Below, one piece after another: positions 1-7,844 of a DNA stretch of 48,103 nt (positions are counted from its first letter, which is position 1; each line of letters opens with the position of its first letter). The DNA comes from Chloroflexota bacterium (lineage in GTDB: Bacteria; Chloroflexota; Dehalococcoidia; Lucifugimonadales; UBA3495). The notes beneath the pieces were generated by a model. It ran no database searches. It was not told the origin of the DNA and saw only the letters and a list, made by a program, of their open reading frames with translations. Where the stretch lies: contig JAPPCX010000105.1 in the NCBI GenBank assembly GCA_028875655.1, positions 1-48,103 of the forward strand, given 5' to 3'. The translations under genes were made by a program, and so were the position numbers.

Positions 1-41
1 GCCGCATCCTGTCCACTGGCTGACGTGATCATTACACGCCA

Positions 42-791
42 ATGCCAAGATACAACGTGGTGAACTTGCGGGCCTCGTACCATCAGGAAGCCGAGGAGAT
101 GGTGGCCCGGTTGACGGAAGACCTGGGGATAACCCGCGTCGCCGTGATGTATCAGAACGACTCCTACGGCCAGTCCGGGCTGGACGGCGTGACTGACGCG
201 CTGGCGAAGCGCAACCTGGCGCCGGTGGCGTCCTGGTACTACCAGCGCAACTCCGACGCGGTTAAGGCCGCCGTCTTCAACATCGTGGAAGCCAATCCGG
301 AAGCGGTCATCATGATCGGCGCGTATGCTCCGGTCGCCAAGGCGATTACCGTGGCTCGCGAGGACATAGACCCCATTTTTATGGCGGTCTCCTTTGTGGG
401 CAGCAACGCACTGGCCCAGGAATTGGGGCCTGATGGCGCCGGCGTTTATGTCACCCAGGTAGTGCCGCTACCCGATGACACCGGCGTTCCCGTAGTCGCC
501 GCTTATCGCGCCGCGCTACAGGCCTTGGACGCTAATGCCGTGCCGGGGTTTGTCTCTTTGGAGGGCTACCTGGCCGGGCGACTGGCGATTGTGGGCCTTG
601 AACAGTGCGGCCGGGACGTGAGCCGGGACTGTTTTCTCAACGCGCTCCGCAACTCCGGGACGATTGACCTGGAAGGGATGACGCTCCAATACGGCCCGGG
701 AGACAACCAGGGATCCGACGCGGTGTTCGTAACCGTGATCGGAGATGACGGGAACTACCACCTGGTCAGCAGCCTGACAGGAGCGCGGTGA
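42..791 (+). CDS. Periplasmic ligand-binding protein of the branched-chain amino acid type, N-terminal part missing
   Basis: The 249 residues match the C-terminal two thirds of a Leu/Ile/Val-type (Peripla_BP_6) binding protein. A family-typical block ending in NLRASYHQE comes first, followed by a VAVMYQNDSYGQSG motif. No signal peptide is present because the N-terminal lobe is absent. In this frame a TGA lies at 21-23, so ATG 42 is the only start in the window. The family similarity seems to continue upstream through a different frame (bases 16-30 read ADVI-like), which suggests a frameshifted or degraded gene rather than a natural start. The TGA stop overlaps the ATG of the next gene by one base, which implies translational coupling. 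By analogy with TorT-TorS, the protein may present a ligand to the membrane sensor encoded next; this is inference. The ligand cannot be told from sequence. Confidence 0.7.
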   Translation: MPRYNVVNLRASYHQEAEEMVARLTEDLGITRVAVMYQNDSYGQSGLDGVTDALAKRNLAPVASWYYQRNSDAVKAAVFNIVEANPEAVIMIGAYAPVAKAITVAREDIDPIFMAVSFVGSNALAQELGPDGAGVYVTQVVPLPDDTGVPVVAAYRAALQALDANAVPGFVSLEGYLAGRLAIVGLEQCGRDVSRDCFLNALRNSGTIDLEGMTLQYGPGDNQGSDAVFVTVIGDDGNYHLVSSLTGAR

Positions 792-2944
792 TGACACAAC
801 CACGCATTACTGCGCCCTTGCTCATTGGCACTTTGGGCGCACTGGCAATAATCATAGCTTCGGCAGTGGTCGGCTGGCTGGTCATCGACAATCTGGAGGC
901 TCAGAACCGGAGCATCCGCGACGCCGAGATTCTGTCGGACGCAGCGGCGATAACCAGGCTCTCGACTACCCTGTCGTCAACCGCAGCCGTGCCAACCAAC
1001 GCCCGGATGAGTCCCGAAAGCTTGGCGGAGACCGGAGCCGCCATCGCCGGCAATGAGGCCGATCTGGCCGAACGGCTGACGGCCCTGGAAGGCCGGGGTT
1101 ATGACGACCGTGTGGCGCGGATACGTGAGCAGGTTGCCCTGCTGACGGCTAATGTAGCGCAGATTGAGGATGAGCGACCCGCCCTGTTGGAAGCCATCCT
1201 TTCCGGGGAGCGCAGTTGGCAGGGGCTCCTATTCTCCACCAACCGGAAACTCCTGCCGGCCATCGGTTCGAGCCTGGACAACCAGTTCTACTACATGATG
1301 ACGGGCCGAAGCGATTTCAGGGATGCCGGGCCGGAGGCTTCCGGCGCTCTGTCCGAAGCGGAGTATCTTCGCTACTGGCACCTGGCCACGTTGCTGGAAT
1401 GGACGTTCAGCGCGCACCGGAGCCTGCTGGCGGCGAATCTCAGCAGCCAGGCCGACCCGACGCTGTTAGCCAGCAACGAAGAGAGTTTCGACACCGCGGC
1501 CCAACGCATGGAGCGCAGCATCGCGTACCTTGCGGAGCAGGGCGGGCCCGACTTGCATCCTGAGGTGATTCCTCTCTCCAACCGGCTGTTGGCCGCCGGC
1601 GCCGGGGAGAACAGCACCCTGGACGCCATGCGGCTGCGGGCGTCTATGGTAACGCGAGAGCGCGATCTGATTGCGGCCAACCGGCAAATTCTGGCCCGGC
1701 TGCAAGGCGAAGTGAACGGCCTGGTTGCGGAGGTCAGCCGGAGCGCGGTTACCGCTGCGGCTCAGCAAGAACGGGCTGCGTCCAACGGGCGCATTATCAT
1801 CCTGGTAATAGGCCTCGTGGGAATAATTGGAACGCTGCTCGTCGCCGGTTACTCCGGCTTCAAGTCGCAGCGGCGCGTATCCATGCCCCTGGCCATCAGC
1901 GTGTTGGGCGCACTGTCAATAATCATCGCCTCCGCGGTGGCCGGCTGGCTGGTCATCGACAATCTGGAAGGCAAGAAACCGGGCAGCGGCGACGTTGACG
2001 TACTGGCCGCCGCGGCAGCGGTAACTCAACTCTCCGGTACGCTGGCGTCAACCGCAGCCGTCCCGACCAGCGCGAGGATGACAGCCGAGAGTGTAGCGGC
2101 GGACAGGGCCTCCATCGCCAGCAATGAGGCTGAGCTGGCCGGCCGGCTGACGGATCTGGAGGGTATGGGCTACGATGAGAGCGTAGAGCGCATACGTCAG
2201 CAGGTTGACCGGCTGACAACCAACGTGTCGCGAATTGCGGATGGACGGCCCGCTTTGTTGGAGGCCATGCTCCGCGGGGAACGGAACTGGCAGGAGCTCA
2301 GCGTATCCACCAATTATGAGCTCTTTCCAGCCATCGGTTCGAGCCTGGACAACCAGTTCTACTACATCATGACGGGCAGGAGTGACGTCAGGGATACTGC
2401 GCCGGCGGGCATGGCTACTTTGTCCGAAGAAGAGTTCCTTCGCTACTGGCACATGGCCGCGCTGATGGAGTCGGCGTCAACCGGTTACTGGACGCTGGAT
2501 TTCGCCAACCGGTTGACCATCCCGACGCTAACGTCGCGGGTCGAAGAGACCTTCGATACCGCGGCTCAGCGCATGGAGCACAGCATCGCGTATCTTGCGG
2601 AGAACGGCGGGCCCGACCTGAATCCTGAGGTTATCACCCTGTCCAGCCGGCTGCTGGCGGCGGAGAGCAGCACACTGCAAGCCATGAAGTTGAGAACATC
2701 CATGGTGGCGCAAGAGCGTCGGCTGGCTGGCGCCAACCGGGGAATCACGACCGGGCTGCAGGCGGAAATAGACGGCCTGGTGGCAGAGGTCAGGCAAAGC
2801 TCGGCGGCGGCGGCGGGCCGGTATGGACAGGCTGCGTCCAACGGTCGCATTATAATCCTGGTCATTGCCATCGTCGGGGTCATTGGAACCCTGCTGGTCG
2901 CCGGCTACCATAGTGTCAGGAGTTCGCAGGGCAGCGAGGCTTAG
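791..2944 (+). CDS. Tandemly duplicated membrane sensor-domain protein without output domain
   Basis: This 717-residue protein consists of two homologous halves with a spacing of 357 codons. Each half has a transmembrane helix (about 9-31 and 366-388), a long helical extracytoplasmic region of about 300 residues, and a second transmembrane helix (about 335-355 and 687-707). Some blocks, such as GSSLDNQFYY and AAQRMEHSIAYLAE, are nearly identical in both halves at DNA level. The extracytoplasmic part resembles the helical-bundle sensor regions of TorS-like receptors. No HAMP, kinase, cyclase or methyl-accepting domain follows: only about ten residues remain after the last helix. The start is ATG 791, which overlaps the upstream stop (TGATG); a GTG lies one codon earlier. 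Pairing with the binding-protein gene suggests a ligand-sensing complex, but the signalling partner is not visible. The family name is inference. Confidence 0.65.
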   Translation: MTQPRITAPLLIGTLGALAIIIASAVVGWLVIDNLEAQNRSIRDAEILSDAAAITRLSTTLSSTAAVPTNARMSPESLAETGAAIAGNEADLAERLTALEGRGYDDRVARIREQVALLTANVAQIEDERPALLEAILSGERSWQGLLFSTNRKLLPAIGSSLDNQFYYMMTGRSDFRDAGPEASGALSEAEYLRYWHLATLLEWTFSAHRSLLAANLSSQADPTLLASNEESFDTAAQRMERSIAYLAEQGGPDLHPEVIPLSNRLLAAGAGENSTLDAMRLRASMVTRERDLIAANRQILARLQGEVNGLVAEVSRSAVTAAAQQERAASNGRIIILVIGLVGIIGTLLVAGYSGFKSQRRVSMPLAISVLGALSIIIASAVAGWLVIDNLEGKKPGSGDVDVLAAAAAVTQLSGTLASTAAVPTSARMTAESVAADRASIASNEAELAGRLTDLEGMGYDESVERIRQQVDRLTTNVSRIADGRPALLEAMLRGERNWQELSVSTNYELFPAIGSSLDNQFYYIMTGRSDVRDTAPAGMATLSEEEFLRYWHMAALMESASTGYWTLDFANRLTIPTLTSRVEETFDTAAQRMEHSIAYLAENGGPDLNPEVITLSSRLLAAESSTLQAMKLRTSMVAQERRLAGANRGITTGLQAEIDGLVAEVRQSSAAAAGRYGQAASNGRIIILVIAIVGVIGTLLVAGYHSVRSSQGSEA

Positions 2945-2975
2945 ATTTCAATGCCCGTGCTATGGAGGAAGATTT

Positions 2976-3977
2976 GTGAGACACATTGATGTTCATGCCC
3001 ACCTGGCGCCGCAGGTGCTGTGGAATGCCTTCGAGCAGGGGCAGGACTGGCATGGCATGCGCCACGAAGCCCGTGGCGACCAGGAATTCATCGTCGGAAA
3101 CGGCAAGCGGATCCTGATCAACTCGCCGAAGATCCGCTACACCCCCGAACAACGGCTGGCCGACATGGACGCCGAGGGCACGGACGTGCAGGTGGTCTCC
3201 ATCCACACGCCCTTGTTCCCCTACCACTGGGACACGACGGAAGCGATCCAGGCATCCCGAGAGGTGAACGACGAGATAGCCGGCATGACGCAACGCTGGC
3301 CCGACCGGTTCGCCGGCCTGGCCACCCTGCCGGCCCACGACGTTGACGCCGCCATCGACGAGCTGGAGCGCGCCGTCAAGGCGCTGGGCCTCAAAGGCGC
3401 GGAACTGGACATGGTGGTCAATGGCCTCAACTGGGACGAGCCACAATTTCTGCCGCTGTTCAAGGCCGCCGAGTCCCTCGGCGCCCTGCTGTTCTTCCAC
3501 CCTCAGCCGCAGGACAACCTGGTGGCCACGGACCGGACGCTGAAGTACGGCCTGCCCAACAGCGTGGGCGTCGTCATGGAAGACGCTCTGTTGGTGGCCA
3601 CCCTGATCTGCGGCGGCATCCTGGATGAATGCCCCAACTTGAAGGTGTGCATCGCCCACGGCGGCGGAGGCGCCTGCTTCGCCATGGGCCGGGTGGATCA
3701 CGGATGGAAAGTGCGCCCGGAAGCGCGGGTGAACATCCTTAAACCGCCCAGCGCGTACCAGGACCGGATGTACTACGACTTTCTGACTGGCAGCGAGGCC
3801 GGCCTGCGCTTCCTCATCGACACCGTGGGCGCCGACCGGGTGGTTATCGGGAGCGACTGGCCCTTTGTGGGTTGGGACCCGTCGCCCGGCGGGTGGCTGG
3901 AAGGGCTGACATCCCTCACGCAGGATGAGAAAGAGAAGGTTTCGTGGAAAAACCTGGAGGCGTTGCTGGGCATCTAA
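2976..3977 (+). CDS. Amidohydrolase family protein, ACMSD-like decarboxylase/hydrolase
   Basis: This is a 333-residue amidohydrolase_2 (TIM-barrel) enzyme related to 2-amino-3-carboxymuconate-6-semialdehyde decarboxylase. It has the metal-binding DVHAH motif at residues 5-9 (His7, His9), a FFHPQ strand with His175, a CIAHGGGG strand and the active-site GSDWPF motif with Asp294. The start is GTG 2976, preceded by GGAGGA at 2964-2969 with six bases of spacing. An upstream extension of the open frame would overlap the previous gene and is unlikely to be used. Members of this family decarboxylate or hydrolyse aromatic ring-cleavage products and similar carboxylates; the substrate here is unknown. 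A hairpin follows at 4003-4028. Family assignment is secure, the exact reaction is not. Confidence 0.85.
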   Translation: MRHIDVHAHLAPQVLWNAFEQGQDWHGMRHEARGDQEFIVGNGKRILINSPKIRYTPEQRLADMDAEGTDVQVVSIHTPLFPYHWDTTEAIQASREVNDEIAGMTQRWPDRFAGLATLPAHDVDAAIDELERAVKALGLKGAELDMVVNGLNWDEPQFLPLFKAAESLGALLFFHPQPQDNLVATDRTLKYGLPNSVGVVMEDALLVATLICGGILDECPNLKVCIAHGGGGACFAMGRVDHGWKVRPEARVNILKPPSAYQDRMYYDFLTGSEAGLRFLIDTVGADRVVIGSDWPFVGWDPSPGGWLEGLTSLTQDEKEKVSWKNLEALLGI

Positions 3978-4002
3978 CCCGCGCCGGCGGCCCGACAAAG
4001 TA

Positions 4003-4028
4003 GAACCGCCCCTCAGTTGGGGCGGTTC
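4003..4028. terminator. Perfect 10-bp hairpin between converging genes
   Basis: GAACCGCCCC pairs with GGGGCGGTTC around a six-base loop (TCAGTT). It lies 25 bp after the amidohydrolase stop and 15 bp beyond the 3' end of the opposing tRNA, so it may stop transcription from both sides. There is no U-tract, so it is not a canonical intrinsic terminator. Confidence 0.5.
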
Positions 4029-4043
4029 GCGTTGACAAAAGAT

Positions 4044-4117
4044 TGGCACCGGCGGCAGGAATCGAACCCACACTTTCGGTTTTGGAGACCGATGCGCTAC
4101 CACTACACCACGCCGGT
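4044..4117 (-). tRNA. tRNA-Trp (anticodon CCA)
   Basis: On the minus strand the sequence folds as a complete cloverleaf. The acceptor stem ACCGGCG/CGCCGGT is 7 bp, a 4-bp D stem carries the AGTGGTA loop, and the anticodon stem TCGGT/ACCGA encloses loop CTCCAAA. The T arm is GTGGG-TTCGATT-CCTGC. Anticodon CCA lies at 4083-4085 and reads UGG. The discriminator is G73 and the 3' CCA is encoded in the DNA (4044-4046). It sits between the pyruvate kinase stop and the hairpin at 4003-4028, on the same strand as pyk and 54 bp beyond it, so it could be co-transcribed. Confidence 0.95.
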
Positions 4118-4171
4118 ACGTTGCAGATATTTTAGCAACCGGGCACTCGCCGCGCAACCGGCCGGTCCGGG

Positions 4172-5626
4172 TTACACCAGTTGCGGAGCGGCGTGAGCAA
4201 CCGCGCTGCGTCCGATGTGGCCCAGGTATTCCTGGATGTTCAGCACCTGTATGGTGTTGGTGGTGCCGGTGACTCCCGTCATGAAGCCGTGGACCAGCGT
4301 TACCACGTCGCGCTCCGAAACCATGCCGGTTGCCATTGCTGCGTCCACCAAGAGGGTGACCAACTTGGCGACATCGGGTTCCGCCGGTATCACGCCCTTG
4401 GGGTTGAGGCCCCACGCCATGCAGACCCGGCGCTGGACGGCGGCGTCGTGGGAGAAGACGATGATGTCGTTTTCCGGGCGGAACCTTGCCATCTCAAAAG
4501 CTGCCCGACCGGTGCTGGTAATCACGATTGGTTTAGCGTTCAACGATTTGGTGAGTTGGTTGGCGCCCCAGGTCACTGCCTGCGTCTGGTTGGTCTGGGG
4601 AAACTCGGTGTAGTAGTCATACATGGTTTCGGCCTGGACGATAGCGGCATCCGCGATGCGGACCGCCTCCACCGGGTACGCGCCGACGGCGATTTCGTCG
4701 GACAGCAGAATCGAATCGCAGCCGTCCAGCACCGCGTTGGCGATGTCGGACACCTCGGCGCGGGTCGGCGTCGGCGAGTTCACCATGGAACGCAGCATCT
4801 GGGTAGCCACCGAGGAGATGCGGCCGGCCATGTTGGCGCGGGTCACCATGTTCTTCTGGATGACCGGTACTTCCTCCATGGGCATCTCCACGCCCAGGTC
4901 GCCGCGGGCGACCATGATGCCATCCACTTCTTCGAGAATATCGTCCAGGTTGTTGATGCACTCCCGGCGCTCCAGCTTGGCCATCACCGGAGCCTGGCTG
5001 TTGAGCTGATTGAGGTAGGCGCGGGCATAGCGCACGTCCTCGCCGGTCCGCACGAAGGAGAGCGCGACCCAGTCAACTTCCTGCTCAACGCCGAACTGCA
5101 ACGCGACCTTGTCGCTTTCGGTGATCACGGGCATGTCGATGGCAACGTCGGGCAGATTGACGCCTTTGTAGGAAGAGAGGTTGCCGCCGTTCCTCACCTG
5201 CGTCTTGATCTCCAGGTCATCGGAAACGTCCAGTACTTCCAGGCACACCGTGCCATCGGAGAGGTACACCAAGTGGCCCGGGCGCAGGCTCGCGAGAATG
5301 GAGGGCTCCGGGAAGGGCAGCCGATCCGGAGTATCCGCGCTGGCCTCGTTGACGATGGATATGCGGTCGCCGAAGTTGAGCTGGATGGCGTCGGCCATGT
5401 GCCCCAGGCGGAACTTGTTGCCGCCCAGATCCTGCAAGACCGCGACCGGTCGGTTGTGCCGTTCCGAAGCGGCGCGCACGCTGGCGATGACTTCAGCATG
5501 TTCTTCCAGCGTCCCGTGAGAGAAGTTAAGCCGGGCCACGTCCATGCCGGCGGCGACGAGCCGATCGAGTGTTTCCGGAGACCGGGAGGCCGGTCCGATG
5601 GTGGCGATAATCTTGGTTTTCCGCAT
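4172..5626 (-). CDS. pyk: Pyruvate kinase (divergent)
   Basis: Pyruvate kinase transfers phosphate from phosphoenolpyruvate to ADP in the last step of glycolysis. The 484-residue protein has the N-terminal barrel with ARLNFSHG (Arg32, Asn34, Ser36), the catalytic Lys217/Glu219 in AKLE, the MVARGDLGVEMP metal and substrate loop, ATQM with the catalytic threonine, and a C-terminal alpha/beta domain. Several normally strict motifs differ. The usual G-P-K/E-I-R stretch reads GGNKFR (residues 68-73), and the LSGETA loop reads LSDEIA (Gly to Asp310, Thr to Ile312). Start ATG 5626 has AAGGGGA upstream; an in-frame TTG two codons earlier is less likely. Transcription probably begins at the TATAAT at 5682-5687. 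Identity is clear; full activity is likely but not certain. Confidence 0.9.
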   Translation of the reverse strand: MRKTKIIATIGPASRSPETLDRLVAAGMDVARLNFSHGTLEEHAEVIASVRAASERHNRPVAVLQDLGGNKFRLGHMADAIQLNFGDRISIVNEASADTPDRLPFPEPSILASLRPGHLVYLSDGTVCLEVLDVSDDLEIKTQVRNGGNLSSYKGVNLPDVAIDMPVITESDKVALQFGVEQEVDWVALSFVRTGEDVRYARAYLNQLNSQAPVMAKLERRECINNLDDILEEVDGIMVARGDLGVEMPMEEVPVIQKNMVTRANMAGRISSVATQMLRSMVNSPTPTRAEVSDIANAVLDGCDSILLSDEIAVGAYPVEAVRIADAAIVQAETMYDYYTEFPQTNQTQAVTWGANQLTKSLNAKPIVITSTGRAAFEMARFRPENDIIVFSHDAAVQRRVCMAWGLNPKGVIPAEPDVAKLVTLLVDAAMATGMVSERDVVTLVHGFMTGVTGTTNTIQVLNIQEYLGHIGRSAVAHAAPQLV

Positions 5627-5681
5627 GACCAATCCCCTTGTCCGAGCCTGCTTCGAGTTTTGTTATGTTTCGTTCCAGCGC

Positions 5682-5687
5682 ATTATA
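5682..5687 (-). promoter_or_regulatory. -10 element of the pyk promoter
   Basis: A perfect TATAAT on the minus strand lies 55 bp upstream of the pyk ATG. No convincing -35 hexamer is seen at 16-18 bp. Confidence 0.45.
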
Positions 5688-5730
5688 ACCATTATCGCAC
5701 GACGGAACAGCGGCATCGGGATAAGCGAAA

Positions 5731-5751
5731 GGGCGGGTTTTGAGCCCGCCC
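5731..5751 (-). terminator. Hairpin terminator after the flavin oxidoreductase gene
   Basis: GGGCGGG pairs with CCCGCCC around a seven-base loop, 23 bp beyond the oxidoreductase stop on the minus strand. It is followed by TTTC rather than a full U-tract. It separates this gene from the pyk promoter. Confidence 0.55.
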
Positions 5752-5774
5752 CGAAATGCAGTCGTATCCGTGAG

Positions 5775-6941
5775 TTAGCGACCCTGGCGAGTCTCCTCAT
5801 AGGCCTGGGTGGCGCGTTCCAGCCCAGCGCGGCGGTTGACCTGCAAGGTATCGCGCAGATCGGAAGCCCACTGCTGCGAGGTCTGGATGCCGGTCAAGGT
5901 GCCCTGGAACTGGGGCATGACATAGCGAGCCATCAGCTCGTAGGAGTGATGGAGCTTGTCTCGGGGCGCCCAGTCTTCCACGCGGACCAGCATCCCGCCG
6001 AAACCGCCGGACAGTTCCTGCAACTCGTGGATGCGCTGGATGCAGTCGTCGGGCGTGCCGACAATCCATTGCTTGTTGTCGGTCATAAAATCGACAATCT
6101 GATCCCGGGGCACGTCGGGAACCTCGTGGCCAAGGGTGTTTCCGAAGTACTCGGTGACCACGCGGGCGGAACCCTCGCGGATATCTTCCTGCGCTTCCTT
6201 CTTGGACTCGGCCAGGTGGACGCCGACGGAAAGACGCCACTCGGAACGCTTGACCGTCTGCCCGTGCTCGGCGGCGGTCTCCTCGGCAATGGCCCACTGG
6301 TCCTTCAGGCTGGTGGAGCGCACCATGTCGCGGGGAACGCTGAGGGAGATGACGCCGGCGCCGTGCTTGCCGGCCGTGGTCACGCCGGCCGGCGACTGCA
6401 CCGAGGCCACAACCAGCGGGAACGGCTGCTGGTAAGGACGGAGTTGCAGGTGGGCGTCGTGCAGCTCGAACCAGTCCGACTTGTAGGTGTAGGGTTCCGG
6501 ACTGTCCATCAGACGCTTAATGACGCCCAGGGATTCGTCCATCATCTCGCGCTGGCGGGCCGGGTCGATGCCGAACATGTAGGCGTCGGAGGCTAGCGCG
6601 CCAGGGCCGACGCCAAGCATCACGCGGCCCCGGGTCAGGTGATCGAGGAGCACCATGCGGTTGGCCACCATGTAGGGATGGTGGTAAGGCAGGCTGACAA
6701 CGCCGGTGCCCAGGCGCAGGTTGCGGGTGCGCTCGGCGGCGGTGGCCATGAACACTTCGGGGGAGGCGATGGTTTCCCAGCCGGCGCTGTGGTGCTCACC
6801 AATCCAGGCTTCATCAAAACCCAGGTGGTCCAGCCATTGCAGCAGTTCAAGGTCGCGCTCCAGGGCCAGGGTCGGGTTTTCGCCCACCCGGTGGAAAGGG
6901 GCCATGAATACGCCGAATTTCATACGCGCCGGGACGGACAT
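5775..6941 (-). CDS. LLM class flavin-dependent oxidoreductase
   Basis: This 388-residue member of the bacterial luciferase-like monooxygenase family starts MSVPARMKFGVFMAPFHRVG. The protein continues with family motifs GFDEAWIGEHHSAGWE and LGTGVVSLPYHHPYMVANRM, then the LTRGRVMLGVGPGALASDAYMFG loop region. These two-component type enzymes use reduced FMN (or F420) and act on alkanals, sulfonates, cyclic ethers or terpenes; the substrate is not predictable here. Start ATG 6941 is fixed by a perfect AGGAGG at 6948-6953, six bases upstream. The open frame extends 113 codons further, but that part does not resemble the family. The gene stands alone, with a hairpin downstream. A second, distant member lies at 26424-27428. 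Confidence 0.88.
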   Translation of the reverse strand: MSVPARMKFGVFMAPFHRVGENPTLALERDLELLQWLDHLGFDEAWIGEHHSAGWETIASPEVFMATAAERTRNLRLGTGVVSLPYHHPYMVANRMVLLDHLTRGRVMLGVGPGALASDAYMFGIDPARQREMMDESLGVIKRLMDSPEPYTYKSDWFELHDAHLQLRPYQQPFPLVVASVQSPAGVTTAGKHGAGVISLSVPRDMVRSTSLKDQWAIAEETAAEHGQTVKRSEWRLSVGVHLAESKKEAQEDIREGSARVVTEYFGNTLGHEVPDVPRDQIVDFMTDNKQWIVGTPDDCIQRIHELQELSGGFGGMLVRVEDWAPRDKLHHSYELMARYVMPQFQGTLTGIQTSQQWASDLRDTLQVNRRAGLERATQAYEETRQGR

Positions 6942-7106
6942 CGGTTGCCTCCTCTGGTCCTCAACTGTTCGGGGAGTAGTGCGCCATTCTAACACGCAGG
7001 GCATAAGGCGCAACCGGAAAGACTGCGGGCCGTCGCAGTCCGTTCGCTTGACGCGCAGGCCGCAACATCGCAGAATGACAACAGGACAACGACGGGGGAC
7101 AACGGA

Positions 7107-7334
7107 ATGGTTACCGCAAAGGAACACTTCTCCGGCCAAGCTGCGCCGGAACTGCTGGCAGCGATGCGCAGCATAGCCCAGGCGGAAGGCCGCGACTTTG
7201 AGGCCGCGCTGGAAGACGCTATGCAGGAGTACATCGCTAGTCGGCAAGATACGAAGGTACAGCCCGAGGCCATGGCTCATTTCCAGGCCAGCCTAGAGCG
7301 CAACCGGGAACTTTATGAGTTGCTGGCACAATGA
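7107..7334 (+). CDS. Small antitoxin-like protein, apparently orphan
   Basis: This 75-residue, mostly helical acidic protein is reminiscent of small antitoxins found next to Fic/Doc or PIN toxins. The start ATG 7107 follows a G-rich stretch (GGGGGA) that could serve as ribosome-binding site. Its stop overlaps a downstream ATG (7331), the usual arrangement for antitoxin-toxin coupling. However, the reading frame from that ATG runs into the 3' end of the opposing GNAT gene and encodes no recognisable toxin. The partner therefore seems lost. I did not recognise a specific family; the antitoxin call rests on size, composition and the overlap. Confidence 0.5.
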   Translation: MVTAKEHFSGQAAPELLAAMRSIAQAEGRDFEAALEDAMQEYIASRQDTKVQPEAMAHFQASLERNRELYELLAQ

Positions 7335-7343
7335 GCCGCAACT

Positions 7344-7841
7344 TTAACCCCCCACCACCGCGCTCCGCCGCTCCACCATCACCGTGTCCCGCCACTCGCC
7401 GTTGAGCATCGCCACCCGTTTACGGCGGCCCAGGACGCGAAAGCCGCAGGCCAGGTGGATGGCGATGCTGGCCTGATTTTCGGGGAAGATGCTGCTCTGC
7501 AAAGTCCAGAATCCCGCAGCCTCGGACTCTGCGACGAATTCTGTCAGCAGGAGCTTGCCTATGCCCCGGCCTCGTTGCCTCGCGTCCACGTAGATGCTGT
7601 GCTCAGCGACTCCGGCATAGCAGGCGCGGCCCGACGCCGGCGAAAGGGCGGCCCAGGCCACTACCTCGTCGCCGGCCCTCGCGACCAGGCGGCATCCGGC
7701 ATGGTGGTTTCGATTCCAGGTTTCCCAAGCCGGCGGTTCGGTCTCGAAAGTGGCGTTGCCGGTGGCAATGCCTTCGGCGTAGATGCGCCGGACGGTGGGC
7801 CAATCCCCGGGCAGCATCGCGCCTATCGTAATTTCCGCCAT
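7344..7841 (-). CDS. GNAT N-acetyltransferase, phosphinothricin acetyltransferase-like
   Basis: This 165-residue GNAT protein resembles the Pat/Bar group in length and layout. The N-terminus has the family-typical IYAEGIATGNATFETEPP, then VAWAALSP and the YVDARQRGRGIGKLLL acetyl-CoA pyrophosphate loop (motif A). A C-terminal GFRVLGRRKRVAMLNGEWRD follows. Such enzymes acetylate the amino group of phosphinothricin, methionine sulfoximine or similar compounds; many chromosomal members act as methionine sulfone/sulfoximine acetyltransferases. The start lies three bases after the stop of the upstream metallo-hydrolase gene, so the two form an operon. The natural substrate is unknown. Confidence 0.85.
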   Translation of the reverse strand: MAEITIGAMLPGDWPTVRRIYAEGIATGNATFETEPPAWETWNRNHHAGCRLVARAGDEVVAWAALSPASGRACYAGVAEHSIYVDARQRGRGIGKLLLTEFVAESEAAGFWTLQSSIFPENQASIAIHLACGFRVLGRRKRVAMLNGEWRDTVMVERRSAVVGG

Positions 7842-7844
7842 TGA

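Noticed and set aside
2916-4415. Long minus-strand open frame (499 codons) over the amidohydrolase and tRNA
   Set aside because: It lies opposite a gene with clear family motifs, runs through a tRNA gene, and its translation has no recognisable domain; high GC produces such shadows.
4181-5743. Plus-strand open frame of 520 codons opposite pyk
   Set aside because: Pyruvate kinase motifs on the other strand are unmistakable; this frame is His/Gly-rich antisense translation.
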